From positions 40,349,272 to 40,413,271 of the forward strand of contig NC_068910.1 of NCBI RefSeq assembly GCF_023091745.1: a stretch of DNA of 64,000 bases. Reading direction: 5' to 3'. This DNA comes from Budorcas taxicolor (Eukaryota; Chordata; Mammalia; Artiodactyla; Bovidae). The notes under the pieces were generated by a model. It was not told the origin of the DNA. It searched no databases and saw only the letters and a list, made by a program, of their open reading frames with translations. The position numbers and the translations under genes are program-made. Below, piece by piece: positions 1 through 12,143 of this stretch (position 1 is the stretch's first letter; every line of letters starts with the position of its first letter).

Positions 1-744
1 TTACTTTATGTATAAAGTTATAATGCCCACTGGGAGATTTTTGTGAGGATTAGTAATATGAAATGCCTAGAACTATTGAGTGTTCAATTCAAGGAGTTAT
101 TTTTTTGAGTTTGATCATAGAGGCCAGCTATCTGTCTTAAGTGATCTCTAGAAGCTTTGCTATATTGCTGAAGGCAGGGTGATCAGCCTTCCCTTCTCTG
201 TAAGGGGTAGATAAGTAATTGATAAGTGTTGATAAGTAATTAGGGTACAGCAGTAGTGTAAATGAAGGGTCATTCAAGTGTTCAGCAACAGATAACTGCT
301 AAATTGGGATATAATTGGTTTCTTAAGAGTGCTTCAAAGTTCATTTTTTGGGTTCGCCTGTCTCAGTTCAGCTAGCCCTTGAATTCATACATCTTGTCAC
401 ATAGTCCTCTTCCAATGTGATCAAGTAATTACTTTCTTACAGTGAGAATGGAGTTCTTCTTGAAAAGATGGTGGATCCTTTTTTCTTATAACTACTGATT
501 TATTGGTCTAATACCCATCCACTCAACTTGGTTTTGGCATCAGTAAAAATTGTCAAGATGGCTCTTCATAGGATTTTCTGCTGAAAAACTAGTTCAGTGA
601 GTCATTAACTGATCAGCTATTTAGGTTTGGGAAATGCTGGGTTAAACCAATTTCTTTAAGTACTTTTTAGAGCATTCATATGCTCACACATAATAATCTT
701 CAGAAGACAGTTATTGTTGAAGGATTTCTCAGGTTTATTTTTAT
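1..744. other. Unrecognised non-coding sequence
   Basis: AT-rich sequence with no long open frame and no repeat family that I recognise. It may be unique intergenic DNA or very diverged repeat. Confidence 0.4.
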
Positions 745-980
745 GGCTACATGTAGCTAACATTTATTGAGTGCTTAATTCATACCTAGCACTGTTCTAA
801 GCCTTGTATGTATAATATCTAATTTAATTTTTGCAATAATCCTGTGAGTTAGATATTATTGTTACCCACATTTTACAATAGGAAAATTTAGGCACAGAAG
901 GTTAAGATATATACCTGTGAAAACACGGGTCTCCAAATCAGGAGATCAACTGCAGAATTTAATCCCCTTAGCTACCATCT
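745..980 (-). repeat. MIR SINE, ancient
   Basis: The plus strand reads as the reverse complement of MIR. It begins with the core 'aacatttattgagtgctta', continues through 'agcactgttctaagcc', and reaches the 'aatttaggcacagaaggtt' segment. MIR is a tRNA-derived SINE shared by all mammals. The copy is strongly diverged, so both ends are approximate. The 76-residue open frame over 917-1147 lies partly in this repeat and is not a gene. Confidence 0.7.
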
Positions 981-1348
981 TTCTTCATGATCGGTCTGTA
1001 TTAATCACAGAATCATTTGGGGGAACCTTTCTTGGAAGGAGTGCTCTGAAGAGAATATGCTGGGAAATACTCTGTCAGATGGAATTTGAAGAGTTTGGGT
1101 CATTTTTCTCAGAAGAACTGTTTGAAAGAGGGAGACTGTGTCACTGAAAGTCTGCAGAGCAAATCACTGTTTATCAGGTGGCTCTTGTCTCAAGAGAGTG
1201 TTTTCCAACATTTGGGTCTCCCAGTCTAACTAAATTCCTTCTCACTTAGTCTTTACTGTGTTTGAGAAAGGACAGTCTCCCATATTTCATAACAGAATCC
1301 CAGATCCAGTCGTTCAGGTAAGGAAGGCTCACTGGCCATATATGGCTG

Positions 1349-1565
1349 CAAGGGACACATGATGACTGAAACAGTGAAGAATCTTCCTGCAATGCGGAAG
1401 ACCTGGGTTTGATCCCTGGATCAGGAAGATCCCCCGAAGAAGGGAATGGCAACCCATTGCAGTATTCTTTCCTGGAGAATTCCATGGACAGAGAAGCCTG
1501 GTGGGCTAAAGTGCATGCGGTCACAGAGTCAGACGTGACTGAGTGACTAAAACTTTCACTTTCAG
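1349..1565 (+). mobile_element. Bov-tA SINE
   Basis: The body matches the Bov-tA layout: a degraded tRNA-Glu-like head, the B-box-like 'gggtttgatccctgg', then the BovB-derived tail 'gactgagtgactaaaactt'. The head before 1375 is diverged. Bov-tA is a Pol III-derived, non-autonomous ruminant SINE thought to be mobilised by BovB. I see no clear target-site duplication. Confidence 0.85.
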
Positions 1566-1617
1566 GAACAATTAATGACCACATTCTGATAATGACAAAC
1601 TGTGATCCCAACATTGT

Positions 1618-1695
1618 CAGGGATCCAAGCTGTGTTTCTTATGTCTCCTGCATTAATAGGTGGGCTCTTTACCATTTGCACCACTTGAGAAGCCC
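1618..1695 (-). mobile_element. Bov-tA SINE head fragment
   Basis: Only the tRNA-like head is present, in reverse orientation ('gtctcctgcattaatag' to 'cacttgagaagccc'). It lies 50 bp after the plus-strand Bov-tA copy and is a fragment, not a complete insertion. Confidence 0.7.
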
Positions 1696-1877
1696 AAAGT
1701 AACATCTTCACCAGTGAGGACCAATCCATTTCTATTTCCACAGGGTCTCTCCTTTGTAAATTTTCCAAACCTTAAAATGTCCAAAACCAATTTACTCTTA
1801 ACACTTTTTCTAACAAATATTTTATACTTTATCAGTTCTAAAAATGTGCCACTATGTATATCGGTCTTCAGTTCAGT

Positions 1878-4800
1878 TCAGTCACTCAGTCGTGTCCGAC
1901 TCTTTGGGACCCCATGAATCGCAGCACGCCAGGCCTCCCTGTCTATCACCAACTCCTGAAGTTCACTCAGACTCACGTCCATCGAGTCCGTGATGCCATC
2001 CAGCCATCTCATCCTCTGTCGTCCCCTTCTCCTCCTGCCCCCAATCCCTCCCGGCATCAGGGTCTTTTCCAATGAGTCAACTCTTCGCATGAGGTGGCCA
2101 AAGTACTGGAGTTTCAGCTTTAGCATCATTCCTTCCAAAGAAATCCCAGGGCTGATCTCCTTCAGAATGGACTGGTTGGATCTCCTTGCAGTCCAAGGGA
2201 CTCTCAAGAGTCTTCTCCAACACCACAGTTCAAAAGCATCAATTCTTCGGCACTCAGCCTTCTTCACAGTCCAACTCTCACATCTATATACATGACCACT
2301 GGAAAAACCATAGCCTTGACTAGACGGACCTTAGTCAGCAAGGTAAAGTCTCTGCTTTTGAATATGCTATCTAGGGTGGTCATAACTTTTCTTCCAAGGA
2401 GTAAGCGTCTTTTAATTTCATGGCTGCAGTCACCATCTGCAGTGACTTTGGAGCCCAATAAAATAGTCTGACACTGTTTCTACTGTTTCCCCATCTATTT
2501 CCCATGAAGTGATGGGACCGGATGCCATGATCTTCGTTTTCTGAATGTTGAGCTTTAAGCCAACTTTTTCCATTCTCCTCTTTCATCAAGAGGCTTTTTA
2601 GTTCCTCTTCACTTTTTGCCATAAGGGTGGTGTCATCTGCATATCTGAGGTTATTGATATTTCTCCTGGCAATCTTGATTCCAGCTTGTGTTTCTTCCAG
2701 TCCAGTGTTTCTCATGATGTACACTGCATAGAAGTTAAATAAGCAGGGTGACAATATACACCTTTAACGTACTCCTTTTCCTATTTGGAACCAGTCTGAT
2801 GTTCCATGTCCAGTTCTAACTGTTGCTTCATGACCTGCATACATATTGCTCAAGAGGCAGGTCAGGTGGTCTGGTATTCTCATCTCTTTCAGAATTTTCC
2901 ACAGTTTCTTGTGATCCACACAGTCAAAGGCTTTGGCATAGTCAATGAAGCAGAAAGAGATGTTTTTCTGGAACTCTCTTGCTTTTTCCATGATCCAGCA
3001 GATGTTGGCAATTTGGTCTCTGGTTCCTCTGCCTGTTCTAGAACCAGCTTGAACATCAGGAAGTTCTCGGTTCACGTGTTGCTGAAGCCTGGATTGGAGA
3101 ATTCTGAGCATTACTCTACTAGCGTGTGACATGAGTGCAATTTTGCAGTAGTTTGAGCATTCTTTGGCATTGCCTTTCTTTGGAATTGGAATGAAAACAG
3201 ACCTTTTCCAGTCCTGTGGCCACTGCTGAGTTTTCCAAATTTGCTGGCGTTTTGAGTGCAGCACTTTCAGAGCATCATCTTTCAGGATTTGAAATAGCTC
3301 AACTGGAATGCCATCACCTCCACTAGCTTTGTTCATAGTGATGCCTTCTAAGGCCCACTTGACTTCACCTTCCAAGATGTCTGACTCTAGATGAGTGATC
3401 ACACCATCGTGATTATCCAGGTCATGAAAATCTTTTTTGTACCGTTCTTCTGTGTATTCTTGCCACCTCTTCTTAATATCTTCTGCTTCTGTTAGGTCCA
3501 GACCATTTCTGTCCTTTATCGAGCCCATCTTTGCATGAAATGTTCCCTTGGTATCACTAATTTTCTTGAAGAAATCTCTAGTCTTTCCCATTCTGTTGTT
3601 TTCCTCTATTTCTTTGCACTGATTGCTGAAGAAGGCTTTCTTGTCTCTTCTTGCTATTCTTTGGAACTCTGCATTCAGATGCTTATATCTTTCCTTTTCT
3701 CCTTTGCTTTTCGCTTCTCTTCTTTTCACAGCTATGTGTAAGTCCTCCCCAGACAGCCATTTTGCTTTTTTGCATTTCTTTTCCATGTGGATGGTCTTGA
3801 TCCCTGTTTCCTGTACAATGCCACAAACCTCTTTCCATAGTTCATCAGGCACTCTGTCTATCAGATCTAGGCCCTTAAATCTATTTCTCACTTCCACTGT
3901 ATAATCATAAGGGATTTGATTGAGGTCATACCTGAATGGTCTAGCAGTTTTCCCAACTTTCTTCAAATGAGTCTGAATTTGGTAAGAAGGAGTTCATGAT
4001 CTGAGCCACAGTCAGCTCCTGGTCTTGTTTTTGTTGACTGTATAGAGCTTCTCCATCTTTGGCTGCAAAGAATGTAATCAATCTGATTTTGGTGTTGACC
4101 GTCTAGTGATGTCCATGTGTAGAGTCTTCTCTTGTGTTGTTGGAAGAGGGTGTTTGCTATGACCAGTGCATTTTCTTGGTAAAACTCTGTTAGTCTTTGC
4201 CCTGCTTCATTCCATATTCCAAGGCCAAATTTGCCTGTTACTCCGGGTGTTTCTTGACTTCCTACTTTTGCATTCCAGTCCCCTATAATGAAAAGGACAT
4301 CTTTTTTAGGTGTTAGCTCTAAAAGGTCTTGTAAGTCTTCATAGAACCATTCAACTTCAGCTTCTTCAGTGTTACTGGTTGGGGCATAGACTTGGATAAC
4401 TGTGATATTGAATGGTTTGCCTTGGAGACAAACAGAGATCATTCTGTCATTTTTGAGATTGCATCCAAGTACTGCATTTCGGACTCTTTTGTTGACCATG
4501 ATGGCTCCTCCATTTCTTCTGAGGGATTCCTGCCCACAGTAGTAGATATAATGGTCATCTGAGGTAAATTCACCCATTCCGGTGCATTTTAGTTAGCTGA
4601 TTCCTAGAATGTCGACGTTCACTCTTGCCTTCCCTTGTTTGACCACTTCCAGTTTGCCCTGATTCATGGACCTGACATTCCAGGTTCCTATGCAATATTG
4701 CCCTTTACAGCATCGGATCTTGCTTCTATCACCAGTCACATCCACAGCTGGGTATTGTTTTTGCTTTGGCTCCATCCCTTCATTCTTTCTGGAGTTATTT

Positions 4801-5123
4801 CTCCACTGATCTCCAGTAGCATATTGGGCACCTACTGACCTGGGGAGTTCCTCTTTCAGTATCCTATCATTTTGCCTTTTCATACTTTTCATCGGGTTCT
4901 CAAGGCAAGAATACTGAAGTGGTTTACCATTCCCTTCTCCAGTGGACCACATTCTGTCAGATCTCTCCACCATGACCCACCCGTCTTGGGTTGCCCCGCA
5001 GGCATGGCTTAGTTTCATTGAGTTAGACAAAGCGGTGGTCCTAGTGTGATTAGATTGACTAGTTTTCTGTGAGTACGGTTTCAGTGTGTCTGCCCTCTGA
5101 TGCCCTCTTGGAACACCTACCAT
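1878..5123 (-). pseudogene. BovB ORF2 (endonuclease plus reverse transcriptase), broken
   Basis: In an intact element this protein nicks target DNA and reverse transcribes the element RNA at the nick. Pieces appear in the expected order. The leader and EN start lie in 4593-5123 (GTWNVRSMN motif). The rest of EN is in 3963-4577, with GDWNAKVGS and the terminal GSDHELL motif. The linker and RT are in 2764-3966, with FIDYAKAFDCVD (first catalytic Asp) at about residues 340-351. YADD is at 2632-2643 and the C-terminal region runs to 1878. Breaks that I can place: an in-frame stop at about 4593-4595, a one-base frame change near 3965, a stop at 2764-2766 just after GKGVR, and a frame change after YADD near 2570. 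The catalytic motifs themselves survive. It cannot make a full protein. Confidence 0.9.
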
Positions 5124-5129
5124 CTTACT

Positions 5130-5544
5130 TGGGTTTCTCTTACCTTGGTCGTGGGGTATCTCTTCACGGCTGCTCCAGCAAAGTGCAGCCGCTGCCCCTT
5201 ACCTTGGATGAGTGGTATCTCCTCACCACCACCCTTCCTGACCTTCAACGTGGGATGACTCCTCTAGGCCCTCCTGTGCCCTCGCAGCTACCGCTCCTTG
5301 GATGTGGGGTTGCCCTTCCCGGTCGCCACCCCTGGCCTCAGGTGTTGGGTAGCTCCTCTTGGCCATCGCCTCTGACCTTGGACGCGGGGTAGCTCCTCTC
5401 GGCCGCAGCCCCTGATCTCCGACGCAGGGTAGCTCCTCTCGGCCGTCGCAGCCTGACACTCTAGGCCACTGCCCCTGACCTCAGACGTGAGGTAGCTCCT
5501 CTCAGCTGCGCTTAGTGCGCCAGCCGCAGCCTCCTGCACTTAGT
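5130..5544 (-). promoter_or_regulatory. BovB 5' region: GC-rich degenerate tandem repeat
   Basis: This is the most GC- and CpG-rich stretch of the window. A unit containing 'agctcctct(c/t)ggcc' recurs near 5351, 5391, 5431 and 5494, so spacing is 40, 40 and 63 bp, with more diverged units down to about 5150. It sits where the 5' untranslated region and internal promoter of a BovB LINE would be. Promoter function is inferred from position and composition. The small open frames at 5223-5539 are products of the repeat. Confidence 0.6.
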
Positions 5545-5550
5545 GGTCTT

Positions 5551-6430
5551 AGGCAGCTTCAAAATGTAGGTTATAGCACGACATAATGGTGCCATGAACT
5601 TTATATCTCATGACTGGTAATAAAAGAGATCGGAAATGTTCAACTGAGAATGAAACCTGTTGTATCTCTAAGACAGTCATTCTTAATTGTTTTTGAGCTA
5701 TAATAATGTGACTTTGGGGATTTTTTTAAAACATATTTTCAATCCAAGTTCTGTGTCTTTGGAGACAAATGTTAGATGTATTTGTTTACTTATTTTGAAA
5801 GCTGAACCCAGTTTAACTTTTATTTAGAGACTTAGCTAGCTGAGGAGTGACTTGTGCAGTGCCTGAAATAAGTTTAAGACAGGCTTGGATTCCTGATAAA
5901 TTAAAATTCTTGGCCCCAAAATATATTTTAAAATTACATTATGAATATAAAATCCCACAGGATATTTTTACTTTTTGTAGCTCTAAGGACTAATTAATTA
6001 TGAACTTGGATAACAATATATGCTAGTCTATATAATCAGTGTTAATTGAGTGGAAGTATGAAAAGCATAATTTTTTTGTTAGACTTACACCAATGTATGC
6101 TTACAAATTCATATCAGCCTCAGGCATACAGACCAATTTCATTCTGAAAATATTATCTATAAAAAGGTATAAACAAGATTTTGTCACTTAACAAGATGTT
6201 GAAGTAAATATTCAATTCCAGTTGGTATAGTTATTAACTTGGTATGTGTGGATATGTGGGATAGATATATCTCATATTAGAAATTATATTTTATTAAAAA
6301 GCCAAGACATTACTACTGAATAGCAAAACACAATATTCTTAAAATGCATTTAATTTTTACATTAAAAATAAGCAGAATTATGATCTGTTATTCTCATCCT
6401 TTCCACAATATTGTCCTACTATACCTTCCA
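5551..6430. other. Unrecognised AT-rich sequence
   Basis: No open frame of note and no repeat family that I can name between the BovB 5' end and the L1 fragment. Confidence 0.4.
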
Positions 6431-6439
6431 GCTTACTTG

Positions 6440-7530
6440 TTTTCTTTATTTTTTAACTTATTTACTTACTTACATAGCTATTTCACTGAGACTTAATTGA
6501 CATATAATATTGTATAAGTTATGCTGTACAATGTGTTGACATGCTACATTTATACATAATTCTTTTACAGTGAGAACATTTAAGATCAAATCTCTTGGTA
6601 ATTTTAGGGTATATAATACAGTATTCTTTACTATAACCTCTGTGCTGTGAGTTAAACCCTTAGGATTTATTCATCTTTTAGTTGTAAGTCTGTACCCTTT
6701 AACAATGTCTCCCCGATTTCTCCACTCCCTGCCCCTAGTAACCACCATTTTACTCATTTCCTATGAGTTCACCTTCTTCAGATTCCACATATAAATGATA
6801 GAAGACAGTACTTGTCTTCCTCTGTCTGGTTTATGTCACTAAGAGTCATGCCCTCAATGTCCATCCATGTTATTGCATGGCAGAATTTCTTTATTTCTCT
6901 TTGTTGAACAGTATTCCATATCCATGTATACACATCTTTATCCATTCATCCCTTGAAGACACTTAGATTGTTTCTACCTTGTGGCAGTTGTGAGTAATGT
7001 TGCAATAAACATGGCATATATCTCTTTGATATCCTGTTCTCAGTTTTAGAGAGACATTTATCTATATATATTCAGAAGTAGGATTGCTGGATCTTACGGT
7101 AGCTGCACTTTTATTGTTTTTGAATAACCTCCATAATGTTTCCCAGAGCAGTTGTACCAGTTTTCCTTCCCTCCAGCAGTGTCCAAAGGTTCCCTTTTCT
7201 TCCCATCTTGGCCAACACTTGTTATCTCTTGTTTCCTTGATGATAGCCATTGTCAGATATGAAGTGTTACCACTTTGTGGCTTTGATTTAAATTTCCCTG
7301 ATTAATGAAGTTAAACATTTTTTTCATGTACCTGTTGGTCATTTGGATGTTCTTGTTTGAAAAATTTCTTTTCATTGTGTGTCTGTGTGCACGCTCACTC
7401 AGTTGTGTCTGACTCTTTGTGGCCCCATGGAGTTCATCTGCCGAATTTTTAATCAGATTGTTTGTGAAATTTTGTTGTTGTTTTTGTTGTTAGAGTTTTA
7501 TAAGTTCTATATACATCAAAAAAATTTTAT
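6440..7530 (-). mobile_element. Old L1 LINE 3' part
   Basis: Reading the minus strand gives an L1M-like 3' end. The open frame 7062-7250 shows the L1 block NKCWPRWEEKGTFGHCW, which resembles the NKCWRGCGEKGTLLHCW block seen intact in the younger L1 at 60 kb. On the plus strand, 'acttaattgacatataat' and 'ttattgcatggcagaattt' are typical reversed L1 text. The copy is diverged and has no long frame. A short SINE tail piece interrupts it at 7376-7427. Confidence 0.8.
7376..7427 (-). mobile_element. SINE tail fragment inside L1
   Basis: About 50 bp of the Bov-type 3' tail ('ctcactcagttgtgtctgac') lies inside old L1 sequence, which resumes after it with 'ttttaatcagattgtttgt'. A short 'ttcat' occurs on both sides and may be a target-site duplication. 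Confidence 0.6.
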
Positions 7531-8730
7531 TGTTATTTTTTTCATTAGCTGGAGAATTTTTTCATTGTTCAAGTGAAAGCTTTGGTTGAAATCTCATGAA
7601 CATTATTTCTTTGATAAATTATAATTATAACACAGTGAGGAAAAAACACCAAAAACTACTTCCTTTTGATTCATTTTCTAATGACTGCCTCACTATTGAT
7701 AATGGTTTGAGTTTGGCTCTAAGAGGAATATAAAACCACACATTAAAGAACTTTAAGGAGCACAAGCTCCAGAGAGATAGAGAGAAATAGTATCTGAACA
7801 TTAATCTTTATAATTCAAAGAAAATTAATGTAAGTGTCACTAGAAGAACCAAGATAGAGAAATTTAGAAAACAGAAAAATTATTTCATACTAAGAGGAGA
7901 CAAAAGCCATTTGTGCTTCTCCCAAAGTGAATATTCTTCAATTGTCAATTGATAAAACATCTTACACCAAGGTTAGTGAATGGAGAATTTAAACATTCAC
8001 CCAGAAAATGTCCCTATTTTAAAATGCAGTAACTTATTTGAATTACAATGAAATCTTCAATGATCATTGTTTATCCAAGCTGAGTGCCAAGTAAACTGGC
8101 TTATGTAAGCAGCATATAAGTTAAGAGAACAATCTTTAAAGAGGGTAGAATCAGGAAAGTTAATTATAAGGTTAGGTCACTTGACTGTTATTGCCAAGAA
8201 TGAAAATTAAAAATTTGTTACTGAATTATTAATTTAGGTGATACTTGAGAGAGTATCCCTGTCACTTTGTGGGCTGTTTTATTCTTAAATGTTTTTAAAA
8301 TCCATTATAGCATTATATTATGCATTATATTAATCCATCTGGCATTATATTATGTAAAAATATATTTATATGATATCCCCCCAAAACTAGATCCTTTTTT
8401 GCATCATGTATATCTAAGCTTGCCAGTTTTAATACAAAGGAGACCGTCAACATAAATGACTGGAAGAACATTGCAGCATTTTCCTCCATCACTAAGTCAT
8501 TGAGGAAAAGGGAAATGACTCAGTATATGAGGAAAAGGAAAATCAAGAGAACTCACCACCCTGCTGTTCTTTGAGTCACAAGCACTCAAGCTGGTCTGCC
8601 TTCTTCTCTCCACCTCTAAGGGTCTCTTTATGATTGCTTATGTGTAATGTACTAGGTTGTTAGTGTATTTAGTGGAAAGATAGGAATAATTGTGCAATTC
8701 TTTCTTCCCAGAAGGGGAACTCCTGTCTTA
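7531..8730. other. Unrecognised AT-rich sequence
   Basis: No gene and no clear repeat. Short open frames such as 8267-8455 have hydrophobic, AT-driven composition and no recognisable motif. Confidence 0.4.
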
Positions 8731-9200
8731 ATCAGTTCAGTTCAGTTCAGTTCAGTTGCTCAGTCGTGTCTGACTCTTCGTGACCTCATGAATCACAGCA
8801 TGCCAGGCCTCCCTGTCCATCACCAACTCCCGGAGTTCACTCAAACTCATGTCCATCGAGTCGGTGATGCCATCCAGTCATCTCATCCTCTGTCGTCCCC
8901 TTCTCCTCCTGCCCCCAATCCCTCCCAACAACAGGGTCTTTTCCAATGAATCATCTCTTCGCATGAGGTGGCCGAAGTATTGGAGTTTCAGCTTCAGCAT
9001 CAGTCCTTCCAGTGAACACCCAGGACTCCTTTAGGATGGACTGGTTGGATCTCCTTGCAGTCCAAGGGACTCTCAAGAGTCTTCTCCAACACCACAGTTC
9101 AAAATCATCAATTCTTCGGCACTCAGCTTTCTTCACAGTCCAACTCTCACATCCATACATGACCACTGGAAAAATCATAGCCTTGACTAGACAGACCTTG
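8731..9200 (-). mobile_element. BovB LINE 3' end, 5' truncated
   Basis: Starts with four to five repeated 'cagtt' units and follows the BovB 3' end closely up to 'gactagacagacctt', where it stops. Frames 8951-9178 keep the C-terminal text WTVKKAECRRIDDFELWCWRRLLRV. No RT core is present. The match to the 1869 copy is close by eye, suggesting a fairly young insertion. Confidence 0.9.
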
Positions 9201-10165
9201 ATAGGCTTTCTTTATTATTATTTCTACAGTGAAAGAAAACACTTTAATTCTCACTTTTTGACAAATGTTTTGAGTTATAGTGTACTAAATAAATATTAGT
9301 TTTACTCCTTTTTCATTTCCCTATACATTTATCAATGTTAGTAAGAGAGTTTTTATTATTTTGACAATGATGTTTACAGCTTACAGAACAGCTGTAATTT
9401 CTCTCTTTATTAAAATTATTTTGTACTGCTTCAGCTTGCAGTCATTTTTCTTTTTGTTCTTAAATTACCATGTAAAATGAAGATGCTAACATTTTAATAC
9501 TTTGAGATATATTTTGAGTTTCTTACTTTATTACTGTCTTTCCTCTTCCCACAAATATGTATTATATACCAGGAACTCTGCAAGGAACTAGGGGTAAAAT
9601 TCTTGCTTATATTCTTAGAGTTTCTGATCAACTGGCAAGCATAGATTCTTTCTAGTAGTAAAAATACTGAAGATTAATTTTTTCTACATTATTTGAATAT
9701 ATATTTACAAACTGCAAATATTATAGGGTTTATATAATAAAGTAAAAACATGGTATAAATTAAAGTGTTTCCTTGTGTGCCTTTTGAGTCTGAAGGAAAG
9801 TCAACATGTTTTTGTGTTTTTATTACTTGCTAAATATTTATGCTTGTATGTATATGTCTATTGCTTATAACTGAGGCTGGCACAGTTTGCATCTATCTCC
9901 ATAGCTCCCAATCCTCATCACCTTCTCCATGCATAGGTTTAAAAACCTTCCAATCCTCTGACATTTCTAAATCTCTCAACCAATAAGAAGCCCTTTGTCA
10001 TTTCTATTCAACAAGTCATCTCTCTAAGATGGATATGATTTGTAAACTTTGCTTTTGGTTATGATATAAATGGTTTTATTCTGTAAGTAAAATAATTTGA
10101 AATATTCTAAAGGAACCGAACCACATATATCTTAAGTCTACAGTTTAAGGTGCCATACAATAAAG
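9201..10165. other. Mostly unrecognised sequence with one probable L2 remnant
   Basis: About 9535-9640 resembles reversed L2 3' sequence ('caaatatgtattatatacc', 'aggaactctgcaaggaac'). The rest is AT-rich with no gene signal. Confidence 0.4.
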
Positions 10166-11551
10166 TCATCAAATTTGGAAAACTCAACAGTGGCCACAGG
10201 ACTGGAAAAGGTCACTTTTCATTCCAATCCCAAAGAAAGGCAATGCCAAACAATGTTCAAACTACCGCACAATTGCACTCATCTCACACACTAGCAAAGT
10301 AATGCTCAAAATTCTCCAAGCCAGGCTTCAATAGTATGTGAACTGTGAATTTCCAGATGTTCAAGCTGGATTGAGAAAAGGCAGAGGAACCAGAGATTAA
10401 ATTGCCAACATCCATTGGATCATTGAAAAAGCAATAGAGTTCCAGAGAAACATCTATTTTGTCTTTATTGATTATGCCAAAGCATTTGATTGTGTGGATC
10501 ACAACAAACTGTGGAAATTCTTAAAGAGATGGGAATACAGGACCACCTTACCTGCCTCCTGAAAAATCTGTATTTAGGTCAAGAAGCAACAGTTAGAACT
10601 GGACATGGAAGAAGAAACTGATTCCAAATCAGGAAAGGAGTGTGTCAAGGCTGTATATTGTCACCCTGCTTATTTAATGTCTATGCAGAGTACATCATGA
10701 GAAAAGCTGGCCTGGATAAAGCACAAGCTGGAATCAAGATTGCCGGGAGAAATATCAATAACCTCAGATATGCAGACAATATCACCCTTATGGCAGAAAG
10801 TGAAGAAGAACTAAAGAGCCTCTTGATGAAAGTGAAAGAAGAGAGTAAAAAAGTTGGTTTATAACTCAACATTCAGAAAACTAAGATCATGGCATCTGGT
10901 CCCATCACTTCATGGTGAATAGATAGGAAAACAATGGAAACAGTGAGAGACTTTATCGTTTTGGGCTCCAAAATTACTGCAGATGGTCACTGCAGCCGTG
11001 AAATCAAAAGACTCTTGCTCCTTGAAAGAAAAGTTATGACCAACCTAGATAGCATTTTAAAAAGCAGAGACATTACTTTGCTAACAAAGGTCCATCTAGT
11101 CAAGGCTATGGTTTTTCCAGTAGTCATGTATGGATGTGAGAATTAGGCAGTAAAGAAAGCTGAGCGCTGAAGAATTGATGCTTTTGAACTGTGGTGTTGA
11201 AGAAGACTCTTGAGAGTCCCTTGGACAGCAAGATCAAATCTGTCAATCCTAAAGGAAATCAGTCCTGAATATTCATTGGGAAGACTGACTCTGAAGATGA
11301 AACTCCAATACTTTGGCCACCTGATGTGAAGAACTGTCTCTTTTGAAAAGACCTGATGCTGGGAAAGATTGAAGGCAGGAAGAGAAGGGGATGCCAGAGG
11401 ATAAAATTGTTGAATGGCATCACCGACTTAATGGACATGAGTGTGAGCCAGCTCTGGGAGTTGGTGATGAATTAGGGAGGCCTGGCATGCTACAGTCTAT
11501 GGGGTCACAAAGAGTTGGACATGACTGAGCTACTGGACTGAACTGAACTGA
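10166..11551 (+). mobile_element. BovB LINE, 5' truncated in RT
   Basis: A plus-strand BovB beginning within the RT ('tggccacaggactggaaaag') and ending with the canonical 'gactgaactgaactg' tail near 11551. The RT second catalytic motif reads YADN instead of YADD at 10769-10780. Many stops and frame changes are visible: frame 10640-10864 holds GCILSPCLFNVYAEYIM and frame 10934-11146 the next block. This copy is dead. Confidence 0.9.
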
Positions 11552-11644
11552 TATTCAGTTCACTCATAAGTGAGTGATGCTTGTTGATATAAGAAAATGC
11601 CAAAATAGGAATTATCCCTGATAACATAACTTCACTTCTTTCCT

Positions 11645-11945
11645 TTTTTTTTTTTTAACAATTGGAGAATAATTGCTTTACAATGCTGTTAGTTTCTGCT
11701 GTACAATAAACTTATCATCTCTGTGTATACACAAATCTCCTTCTTGAGCCTCACTCCCGCCATGCCCCCTTCGCACCCCTCTGGGTCACCACAGAGCACA
11801 GAGCTGAGCTCCCTGCACCATACAGCAGGTTCCTATTAGCTATTTGTTTTATACATGTTAGTGTACATATGTCAACCCCAATCTCCCAATTCATCTCACC
11901 CCTCCCCCTTCCCTTCGTCCACACTCCCATTCTCTACATGGAGTC
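11645..11945 (-). mobile_element. L1 LINE 3' end fragment
   Basis: Begins with a T-run, the reversed poly(A), then the artiodactyl L1 3' UTR text ('gagaataattgctttacaat', 'tcaccacagagcacagagct'). Roughly 300 bp, 5' truncated. Confidence 0.8.
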
Positions 11946-12143
11946 CAGAAAAATGGTACAGATGAAACTATTTACAGGGAAGGAATTTAACTTCATTTCT
12001 AATTAGGTAAAATAATATTGTAACCCGAAAGAAAATAGAAAGCATGTCTTGTGGCACTTGGTAGATTTTGTTCTATAGATAGTCTCTTTTTCCAAATAGA
12101 ACTAGGAACCACTGGGAATATTTAGGCTGGAGAACAGTATATT

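Larger units (their letters stand above)
1869..5544 (-). mobile_element. BovB LINE, near full length
   Basis: A 3.7 kb BovB (RTE-clade LINE) on the minus strand. The 3' end at low coordinates carries the typical BovB tail, seen on the plus strand as repeated 'cagtt' units followed by 'actcagtcgtgtccgactc'. Going upward come the C-terminal region, the reverse transcriptase (RT), the apurinic-type endonuclease (EN), an N-terminal leader and a GC-rich repetitive 5' end. The six bases 'ggtctt' lie directly before (1863-1868) and after (5545-5550), a plausible short target-site duplication, which would make this a complete insertion. Most other BovB copies here are 5' truncated. Confidence 0.9.

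Noticed and set aside
5223..5539. Overlapping frames rich in Arg, Ala and Gly
   Set aside because: They translate the BovB 5' tandem repeat; period and composition explain them.
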